A model generated the notes under the pieces. That model had not been told where the DNA came from. It saw only the letters and a program-made list of their open reading frames with translations, and did no database searches. A program made the translations under genes and the position numbers. A DNA stretch of 64,000 nucleotides from Paenibacillus amylolyticus. Its GTDB lineage: Bacteria; Bacillota; Bacilli; Paenibacillales; Paenibacillaceae. The DNA is taken from positions 744,001 to 808,000 of the forward strand of contig NZ_RIAS01000001.1 in assembly GCF_003719335.1 (NCBI RefSeq). The letters run 5' to 3'. This document shows, piece after piece, positions 57,778-64,000 of the stretch; the stretch's first letter is position 1, and each line of letters begins with the position of its first letter.

Positions 57778-59274
57778 TTACTCTGCAGATGGCATAACAC
57801 CTTCAAGCACGACAGTAGTGATGGAGTTATCTGCGGTTGGCACTTCAATGCCGTTGGCGTATACCGGGATATCCTCCAGCTTCTCCATATTGAGTTCCGG
57901 TGATGTCTGGTACACCTGGGCCGAGCCTGTTTTGGCAACATCCCAGCCAGTCAGGTCAAATGCTTTGTTTTCCGCTGACAGCTCATTCCGAATCACCAGT
58001 ACGAGCCGCTGTGCCTTGGCATCATAAGCCGCAAGTGTTCTGCCTTCATCTGTCGGAATAATAACCGCACCTGGACGAATGTACTTCGTGAACTGGGCCA
58101 TGCCGTAATATTGCTTGGTCATCTCGTATTGTTCATCACCGTTAAAATTCGCATGAATGAAGCCCCAGTTGTTATTCGCTCCTTCGTCTTCAACAGCCTG
58201 CCAGTATACCCAAGCAGACGGCTGCATGATTTTGAGATCAAACATGATACGGTCTGCCAGCTCCTGCACCGCGGTCATGTCCTCATGGTTATGCGGCTCG
58301 CTGCCGCCGGTGCCATATTCGGACATCCACAGCTTTTTGCCGAGTTTACCAGCCATTGCACGCAGTTCTTCCATTTTGCTGCCGTTATACGAATGGGTAT
58401 TGATCTGTTGCACCGCATCAATCGTGTCCTGGTCATACAAGCTGAAATTAAATACGGTCTCATCGATGCTGTTGTCGTCCGCGGCACTGATTACCGTACC
58501 ATCCAGTCCTTTGCTTTGGAGCGAAGCGGCCGTTTTCTTAATAATCTCGGCCTGTTTATCCGTACTGAAATGACTGCCTTCCTGCTGATTGCCCTTTTTC
58601 CACCAGTTGGCAGAAGGTTCATTCAGCGGATCAAGGGAACGAAATGTAATGCCCCACGTATCCCGATAATGCTTCACCACTTCAGTCAAATAGTCGGCGA
58701 ACGCATCATACTGATCTTCACGCAGATTATTACCGCCATCCTCAGAACCAGTGACCGAACCACTAATTGTCATCCAATACGGAGGTGAGTTGGAGAAGGC
58801 CTCCGTGATGTTGACTCCGCGTTTGATCGCACCCTGCAGTACGGAACGCTGACCCGCATCCGCTTCCCAGTCCCACTTGCCTGGCTCAGGCTGAAAGCCT
58901 GGAATGTCACCGCCTGGACGAAGCGCGTTCATCTCCGGGTTCTCTTCGCCGCCAATATTGTAACGAACGATGTTCAGTCCCAAACCTTTGGCAGGGTCAA
59001 ATATCAGATCCATAACCTCATCCACCTTCGTTTGATCCTTCCAGCCGCCGAGATCATTCGCCCACCAAGCCAGTGAGGTACCCCAGCCTTCAAAATGATC
59101 ATACGACTGCTCCAGCTTGAGATGCACCGGATCTTCCTGGAATACAAGTGTCTTGGGAGATGAATTCATATAATGATTGATAGCCATTCCTCCTACCGCC
59201 ACCAAGGCAAGCAAAGCTGTACCTGCGAATACCAAACCTCGTCTGCCCCTGAAACGCTGTTCATGATGTGCCAT
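57778..59274 (-). CDS. Membrane-anchored or secreted GH30 endo-beta-1,6-galactanase-like enzyme
   Basis: A basic N-terminus and one hydrophobic helix (about 14-33) act as a signal peptide or anchor, followed by a single GH30 domain with EGWGTSLAWWANDLGG, the acid/base Glu in LDPLNEPSANWW (about 217) and the nucleophile in LWMSEYGTGG (about 318). It is a paralogue of the enzyme at 50794 but lacks the CBM13. The start follows AAGGAG. Two operators lie about 85 bases upstream. It is the first gene after the LacI regulator and probably leads the operon. Confidence 0.87.
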   Translation of the reverse strand: MAHHEQRFRGRRGLVFAGTALLALVAVGGMAINHYMNSSPKTLVFQEDPVHLKLEQSYDHFEGWGTSLAWWANDLGGWKDQTKVDEVMDLIFDPAKGLGLNIVRYNIGGEENPEMNALRPGGDIPGFQPEPGKWDWEADAGQRSVLQGAIKRGVNITEAFSNSPPYWMTISGSVTGSEDGGNNLREDQYDAFADYLTEVVKHYRDTWGITFRSLDPLNEPSANWWKKGNQQEGSHFSTDKQAEIIKKTAASLQSKGLDGTVISAADDNSIDETVFNFSLYDQDTIDAVQQINTHSYNGSKMEELRAMAGKLGKKLWMSEYGTGGSEPHNHEDMTAVQELADRIMFDLKIMQPSAWVYWQAVEDEGANNNWGFIHANFNGDEQYEMTKQYYGMAQFTKYIRPGAVIIPTDEGRTLAAYDAKAQRLVLVIRNELSAENKAFDLTGWDVAKTGSAQVYQTSPELNMEKLEDIPVYANGIEVPTADNSITTVVLEGVMPSAE

Positions 59275-59357
59275 CGTGACTCCTTCTTTCGTGATCCATT
59301 GATCTTCTAAGTTGATGTAGTTCCTTTTGTGAAATTGTTCTTGTTAGTTAAACTTTT

Positions 59358-59385
59358 TGAAACCGATTTCATGAAATGGGTTTCA
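59358..59385. promoter_or_regulatory. Two abutting operators upstream of the galactanase operon
   Basis: TGAAACCGATTTCA and TGAAATGGGTTTCA lie side by side. Both match TGAAA-N4-TTTCA, shared with the palindrome upstream of the LacI gene. The first is also a perfect cre consensus (TGWAANCGNTNWCA), so the LacI regulator and CcpA may both bind there. Confidence 0.7.
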
Positions 59386-59500
59386 TTAGATCGAAAACTA
59401 AAACCCGTTCCACAGGATGAAAAGGGTCTCATTTACGCCCTCATTATATTTCACGCTTCAAAGAAATGTCAACGCTTTCTTTTTTTGAGAACCAGACCCA

Positions 59501-60529
59501 CTACCGGGCGGCAGGTCCTGTACTTTGGCGGATAATCAGCCTAGGTTCCAATACATTCTGTTTCTTCGGTTTGCCTTGATTGATCAGCTCATGCAACACA
59601 TCCACGGCCTGTTTGCCCAGTTGATACGTATTCTGGGATATCGTTGTCAGCTCAGGGATCACGGCACTCGCTAGCGGTGTATCATCAAAACCGATGATCG
59701 AAATATCTTTCGGGATCGACAAACCATACTCAATGGTCGATTTAATTGCACCAATCGCACTATTGTCGTTGACACAAATCACTGCCGTTGGCGGATTGTC
59801 CTGCTGCAGAAGTTTGGACATCTCCCGCTTGCCGTCGTCAATCGAGAAACCACCTAACAGCTGGCGTTCTTTCGGTATTTCAATCCCATGTTCACGTAAT
59901 TTCTTCTGTACCGCTTTCACCTTAACCATCGTGGTAGATAACTCCTTCAATCCCCCGACAAAAGCAATCTCCCGATGCCCCAGCTCAAGTAGATGCTCTG
60001 CAGCCATAGCTGCTCCGGCTCCCTCATCTGTGTATACCCGGTGAAGTCCACTCTTGGCAATGTTACCGTTGACCAGCACAATGGGCATATGCCTGCTCAT
60101 ATCCATCAATTCCTGTGCCATATTATCCGGACAGACCTGCAAGTTAATACGTCCGCCGAGAAAGATAATTCCATCCACCCGTTTCTCCCGCAAAATGGAG
60201 AGATATTCGGACTCACGATTAGAGTCCCCCGCTGTGTTACATAAGAAGAACGTATACCCGAGTCCACGTGCTTCATTCTCTGCCCCCCAGAACACTTCTG
60301 GGAAAAAGGGGTTGGTGATATCCGGCAAGATGATAGCGATGGTTCCCGTCTCTTTCTTGATCAGACTGCGTGCCTGAGCGTTCGGTTGAAACTGATGTTT
60401 CTCGATAATCGACATGATCTTCTCTCGCGTGCTGGCACGAACCGGAGCCGTATCATTCAACACCCGGGAGACGGTCGATACAGATACATTTGCTTCTTTC
60501 GCAATATCATATATGGTGATCGATGTCAT
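59501..60529 (-). CDS. LacI-family transcriptional repressor of the arabinogalactan locus
   Basis: The 342-residue protein has an N-terminal LacI helix-turn-helix (ITIYDIAKEANVSVSTVSRV) with hinge, and a periplasmic-binding-protein-like sensor domain (DITNPFFPEVFWGAENEA, RHMPIVLVNGN, IIGFDDTPLASAVIPELTT). It lies directly upstream of the galactanase genes and next to three TGAAA-N4-TTTCA sites, including one in its own promoter, so it probably represses itself and the operon and responds to a galactose-type sugar. It has a reasonable AAAGGAAGG site. The true inducer is unknown. Confidence 0.92.
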   Translation of the reverse strand: MTSITIYDIAKEANVSVSTVSRVLNDTAPVRASTREKIMSIIEKHQFQPNAQARSLIKKETGTIAIILPDITNPFFPEVFWGAENEARGLGYTFFLCNTAGDSNRESEYLSILREKRVDGIIFLGGRINLQVCPDNMAQELMDMSRHMPIVLVNGNIAKSGLHRVYTDEGAGAAMAAEHLLELGHREIAFVGGLKELSTTMVKVKAVQKKLREHGIEIPKERQLLGGFSIDDGKREMSKLLQQDNPPTAVICVNDNSAIGAIKSTIEYGLSIPKDISIIGFDDTPLASAVIPELTTISQNTYQLGKQAVDVLHELINQGKPKKQNVLEPRLIIRQSTGPAAR

Positions 60530-60589
60530 AGGGGGGAAACCTTCCTTTTTTCTCTATTTACCTGCTTATCATACCAGATAAGATATCAC

Positions 60590-60609
60590 GAATGAAATGC
60601 ATTTCATTC
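60590..60609. promoter_or_regulatory. Perfect 20-base palindrome in the LacI gene's promoter
   Basis: GAATGAAATGCATTTCATTC is a perfect palindrome whose core TGAAATGCATTTCA resembles the two operators at 59358. It lies about 60 bases upstream of the LacI start, consistent with autoregulation. Confidence 0.78.
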
Positions 60610-60619
60610 TATAAACTGC

Positions 60620-61492
60620 TTAGCGCGTGAAAATAAACAGCCTGCTGTCGGCATTCACCACTTGTGTGCCGTTGCTCAGTTGAACCAAAGGCATATCCCA
60701 ATGGGTATGCCCGCTGAACACAAGCGTATCCGGCCCGGCCTCCAAGGCCTGCCTGATGAGCGGTTCACCCCTAAGCCCAAGCTCGGCGATGCCCGGGCTT
60801 TGGTGCAAAAGCAAGCAATCCGGCTGCTGCTTCAGCAGCTTGCGCACGGATTGCAGGTACGGCTCTGCCGGCAGCCGGTTCGGCTTGTCCGGCCTGCCGA
60901 TGATGCCGCCAAGGCCCGCGATGCGCAGCTGGCCGAGCCTTGCGGCATGGGGCGCAAGGCCACCCGGTAGGGGGCCAGCGCTGATAATTGCAGCTGGGCC
61001 ATCCATGCAATGGATGCCCTCGCTGCGGTGTAACCGATGAGCGTCTGCATCATCGGTTATATCGTGGTTGCCGTGGACGCCTGCAACCCAGCCGAAGGCT
61101 TCCCTGAAGGCAAGCCAGACGGGAACCGGATTGCCGCTTGCTCCTCTTTTCCCGCGCAGGGCATACATATCTCCACATAACAGCACACCTGTCTTATGCG
61201 GATCGAGCTCAGGCCATTCCACCTCCATCAGTAGGCGAATATAGGCAGGCAACATCTCACCCAAAAGCTTATCCGTGGCCCCCGTGTCAGAGGCGGCATC
61301 AGATTCCTTCTCCATTACAGGTACAATTCCCTGCAAATCTGAAGCGACAATCAGTGCATCGATGCCATCTGGCAAGCCAGCTAATGTGCCATGATAGATC
61401 GGCAGCTGAGCCTGAATGACCTCGCCGCCAGGAATCGCATTCCAATACGCATAATGTTCAATGGGATCATCATTTAGTCGCCGTATTTTCAA
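60620..61492 (-). CDS. Calcineurin-like metallophosphoesterase
   Basis: The 290-residue protein has a degenerate first motif, the motif LLCGDMYALRG (residue about 105), VHGNHDITD (about 140), a metal-binding His in LLLHQSPG and the C-terminal FSGHTHWDMPLVQL. These form a metallophosphatase active site. The start is a TTG after AAGGAAAGGGG. A stretch of about 400 bases in the middle of the gene is noticeably GC-rich compared with its neighbours. Substrate unknown. It is monocistronic and probably unrelated to the sugar locus. Confidence 0.85.
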   Translation of the reverse strand: MKIRRLNDDPIEHYAYWNAIPGGEVIQAQLPIYHGTLAGLPDGIDALIVASDLQGIVPVMEKESDAASDTGATDKLLGEMLPAYIRLLMEVEWPELDPHKTGVLLCGDMYALRGKRGASGNPVPVWLAFREAFGWVAGVHGNHDITDDADAHRLHRSEGIHCMDGPAAIISAGPLPGGLAPHAARLGQLRIAGLGGIIGRPDKPNRLPAEPYLQSVRKLLKQQPDCLLLHQSPGIAELGLRGEPLIRQALEAGPDTLVFSGHTHWDMPLVQLSNGTQVVNADSRLFIFTR

Positions 61493-61602
61493 ATTAGCTC
61501 TCCCCTTTCCTTATATATTATTTTACCTTCTAATCGGCAATTATGGTCCATATATTAAGTTGTAAGCGAATTCATTGGGAAACAAAGGAGTGTGACGACG
61601 CC

Positions 61603-61965
61603 ATGATCATTCAAGTGAGTCCGCAGGCAGAAGCACGACTTATGGAGCAACTGGGCGAACGGCCCGGCTTTTTCAAATTGTTTTATGATACCGATGGTTG
61701 CGGCTGTGATGGAATTGCGGTACTTCTGATCTTAAATGAACGAGACAGTGATGACGTGCCTATTGAGGCAGGTTCGCTTCCGTTTGTGATTAATAAAGAG
61801 CAAAAAATTCACTTTGAACCCTGTTTACGTCTTCAAACCGAAAATAACTTCCCTTCCTTCCGTCTGAGCAGTGATTCGACGATTTACGGAAACAACGTAA
61901 AGGTACATGATCTCCGGGATGTAGCTAATGTAACGTCTGAATCTACGGAATGGTCTATTAAATAG
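61603..61965 (+). CDS. HesB/YneR-like protein of the Fe-S biosynthesis family
   Basis: The 120-residue protein starts MIIQVSPQAEARLMEQLG and has the FKLFYDTDGCGCDGIAVLLI segment of the Fe-S_biosyn fold. One further Cys lies at EPCLRLQ, but the usual C-terminal Cys pair of scaffold proteins is absent, so it may not carry a cluster. The start at 61603 follows AAAGGAG by 12 bases. It is monocistronic with a terminator. The function is unclear. Confidence 0.8.
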   Translation: MIIQVSPQAEARLMEQLGERPGFFKLFYDTDGCGCDGIAVLLILNERDSDDVPIEAGSLPFVINKEQKIHFEPCLRLQTENNFPSFRLSSDSTIYGNNVKVHDLRDVANVTSESTEWSIK

Positions 61966-61993
61966 TCAGTTTGCATTTATGAAGATTAGGAAC

Positions 61994-62037
61994 AAAAACC
62001 TCCCTCTCCCACAATTTTGCGGAAAGGGAGGTTTTGT
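61994..62037 (+). terminator. Terminator after the HesB-like gene
   Basis: AACCTCCCT and AGGGAGGTT form a strong stem followed by TTG-TTGG; the minus side also has a T-run. Confidence 0.82.
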
Positions 62038-62179
62038 TGGTGAATTTATTTATTAACCAAATTCCAGAGCAAGTTCTTTATATTGTTATGTTGATTGATA
62101 ACCAAACCCTTCTCCAACTTGTAACGTTTATTTTACAAACTCCCTAAACACGGTACGACCAAAGAAAAGAGGACTAACG

Positions 62180-62579
62180 ATGAGGAAGCGCTATATTCTA
62201 TACCCAGCTATTTTCGTACTCATAATCTCACTCATGTTGATATCAGGATGCAGTAGTGGTGAAAGCAGCATTAAAGTCCCTCCACCAGCAATTAAGCCTG
62301 GTGAAGCACAGAAACGTGAATACCTTTCCATTACTAATACCGAATACGTCAATGGGACAGATTCAACTGATGGAATGAAAATGAATGTATATACTTATGA
62401 TTTACAGTCCAAAGCTCTCGATAAAATGACTGACTTGCCATATAACTCTCAATATCCCTTGACCGTAGTTTCGTTGGCGCTATTATGATATGAAAACGGA
62501 CGAGATTGAGACTGTTTTTTTACAAAAAGAAGGGTTCATCAATAACTTCACGCTGGTATCGGAGTTTGTCAAAAAATGA
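62180..62579 (+). pseudogene. Broken lipoprotein gene, deletion plus frameshift
   Basis: A lipoprotein signal peptide (MLISGCSSG, Cys near 24) leads to the start of a beta-propeller-like domain (MNVYTYDLQSKALDKMTDLP). The frame then ends, and a +1 shift after TTGG near 62475 continues as YYDMKTDEIETVFLQKEGFI to a stop at 62579. The 3' part of a typical TolB-like protein is missing, so the gene is both shifted and deleted. It has an AGAGG site before the ATG. Confidence 0.65.
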
Positions 62580-62623
62580 GATTTGATCCCTTGGTATTGT
62601 TACTATTCTTATGGTACCAGAAT

Positions 62624-62662
62624 AAAAAACCTCCCAATCTACTGTAATAGATAGGAGGTTTA
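62624..62662 (-). terminator. Terminator after the last MCP gene
   Basis: AACCTCC and GGAGGTT with inner ATCTA/TAGAT stem are followed by six T residues on the minus strand. Confidence 0.85.
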
Positions 62663-62719
62663 ATCGTTTAATGACAAGTCATTGAAGTATTAAGTTAGGT
62701 TCGCTTCATTCAATCCTTA

Positions 62720-64000
62720 CTAGCTCGTTTTAAACCGTGCCGATTCCTCAGCGAGCTGTTTAGTCAAAGCATCGATGGTCTGCACAAGTTCGGCCAAATG
62801 CTCGGTCATTCCAGACTGCTCCTCCATCGTTGCGGTGACTTCTTCAATGGATGCAGATACTTCCTCACCCGAAGCGGACAAGTTCTGTGCAGCGCCAAGG
62901 ACTTCGTCCTTATCCCGTTCAATGGACTCAATCTCGGAGGCAATCGCCAGCACCTGATTCATCATATTTTGCATATTTCGCGTCGCAAAATTAAAGGTTT
63001 CCTTCGTTTGCATCACACTGCTCTTATGCTGCTCGGCAATGGCCTCAATGGCCTGTACACTCTGGTTATTCTGCTCCACATGTTCAATCGTCTGCATGAC
63101 GATACGGTTAATGTCTTCGGACTGCGCCGTTGTCTGTTCGGCGAGCTTGCGTATTTCGGAGGCCACGACGGCAAATCCACGCCCCTGCTCTCCTGCCCGT
63201 GCCGCTTCAATAGACGCATTCAGCGCAAGCAGTTTAGTCTGATTCGCAATCTCGGCAATGGTGCTTGTGATCTGTTGAATACCGGATGAGCTCGCTGCAA
63301 GTTGAACCGTAATCTTTGAGATGTTATTTACCTCTGCTTCATTCCGATCATTAACGGCGATGAGGGCATCGATCACTTCATGATTATCTCGGAATGCATC
63401 CGTAATCTCATCAGCCTTAGCCATGACAGACTGGGACATCCCGTTGACATTTACAATTTTGCTACCCACGTTCATAAATTGATCCACGATCGCCTCTGTA
63501 TCGTTAGCCTGCGACTCCATTGCACGGGATATTTCAAGTGCAGTGGCAGTGGTATCGGTAATCGATGCAGCTGTCTGCTGTGCAGACTTATCCAGTTCCG
63601 CAGTACTTTTATTCAAAACACCAATAGAAGCGTTCATACTGGCGATTAGCTGTCTGTTCCCTTCAGCCATCGTGTTGAAGCTATCCGCCAGTTCGCTGAA
63701 CTCCCCGCTGTATTTTTCCTTCGCCTGTACCGTCAAGTCTCCCCCCGCAAGCTGTTTAAACAGTGCGGTAATGGATGTAACCGGTCTTGTCATCACCCGT
63801 GAGAGTAGAATACCCACAATGACAGAGAAGGCAATGGAGCTGAACAGAACGATATACATTTTATTCGCCATGCTTGTTAGAGGCTGATTGACATCGACGT
63901 AGGAATCCTCAACAATAATCGTCCAGTCCGATTGCGGAATTTTGGAATAAAACACCACTTTCTCGTCCGTGCTTACCTCGCCCTGTTGTAATTCATTACT
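62720..64000 (-). CDS. Methyl-accepting chemotaxis protein, N-terminus outside the window
   Basis: The frame is open to the right edge, so a GTG at 63958 is not the true start. Visible parts: the end of an extracellular sensor domain ([17 protein letters not shown], typical of a Cache domain), a membrane helix ([20 protein letters not shown]), a HAMP domain ([20 protein letters not shown]) and a methyl-accepting domain with [20 protein letters not shown]. It differs from the two MCPs at 2-5.6 kb, which lack the external sensor. A terminator follows. The ligand is unknown. Confidence 0.92.
   Translation of the reverse strand, partial: SNELQQGEVSTDEKVVFYSKIPQSDWTIIVEDSYVDVNQPLTSMANKMYIVLFSSIAFSVIVGILLSRVMTRPVTSITALFKQLAGGDLTVQAKEKYSGEFSELADSFNTMAEGNRQLIASMNASIGVLNKSTAELDKSAQQTAASITDTTATALEISRAMESQANDTEAIVDQFMNVGSKIVNVNGMSQSVMAKADEITDAFRDNHEVIDALIAVNDRNEAEVNNISKITVQLAASSSGIQQITSTIAEIANQTKLLALNASIEAARAGEQGRGFAVVASEIRKLAEQTTAQSEDINRIVMQTIEHVEQNNQSVQAIEAIAEQHKSSVMQTKETFNFATRNMQNMMNQVLAIASEIESIERDKDEVLGAAQNLSASGEEVSASIEEVTATMEEQSGMTEHLAELVQTIDALTKQLAEESARFKTS

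Overview
The window looks like a chromosomal segment of a low-to-medium GC, Gram-positive, plant-polysaccharide-degrading bacterium, most likely Paenibacillus. Reasons: strong AGGAGG-type ribosome binding sites with frequent TTG/GTG starts, an S-layer-homology (SLH) surface esterase, LicT/RAT antitermination, meso-diaminopimelate dehydrogenase, khtTU potassium efflux genes, a bacterial expansin and many CAZymes. No rRNA, tRNA, CRISPR array, insertion sequence or prophage was recognised.

Layout. 0-2 kb: an operon of an ankyrin protein, an unknown protein and an acyltransferase-like gene cut by the left edge. 2-7 kb: two tandem, similar methyl-accepting chemotaxis proteins and a secreted pectate lyase. 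7-9 kb: an ECF sigma factor and DUF4179 anti-sigma gene behind a good ECF-type promoter. 9-11 kb: four small unknown soluble proteins in one operon, then a PilZ gene. 11.6-19.8 kb: a beta-glucoside regulon (bglP, licT, two GH1 6-phospho-beta-glucosidases and an SLH-anchored esterase) with four RAT/terminator leaders. 20-22.4 kb: a ParS/MbcA-like small protein, a SUFU protein and a lipoprotein. 22.5-29.4 kb: an oligopeptide/nickel-type ABC transporter with unusually long permeases and a substrate-binding protein whose halves appear circularly permuted. 29.5-34.4 kb: acetyltransferase, HAD phosphatase, ROK regulator with a 38-residue membrane peptide, a small protein behind an SOS-box promoter, and a cyclase. 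34.4-36.7 kb: an AT-rich, eroded stretch with small ORFs, a sigma-factor fragment, a lipoprotein and a possible PAS remnant.

36.7-50.7 kb: housekeeping and accessory genes: quinone-type oxidoreductase, alpha/beta hydrolase, expansin, khtTU with a GreA-like partner and a leader peptide, glutamate dehydrogenase, two GNATs, a cysteine-cluster/pentapeptide fusion, ddh, lipoprotein, exonuclease III, and an imine-reductase/WYL-regulator pair destroyed head-to-head by a deletion. 50.8-60.6 kb: a coherent type II arabinogalactan locus: two GH30 enzymes resembling endo-beta-1,6-galactanases, a GH43-CBM42 arabinofuranosidase, a GH35 beta-galactosidase and a LacI regulator with matching TGAAA-N4-TTTCA operators. 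60.6-64 kb: metallophosphatase, HesB-like protein, a broken lipoprotein gene and an MCP cut by the right edge.

Themes. Secreted pectate lyase, expansin, esterase and the galactanase set fit life on plant cell walls. LicT-RAT, LacI and possibly CcpA sites coordinate sugar use. The less ordinary items are the permuted binding protein and its transporter, the SOS-controlled small protein, the operator-linked arabinogalactan locus, the four-RAT regulon with its surface esterase, and several small peptides with strong ribosome binding sites. All family names come from reading protein motifs by eye; no database search was run.
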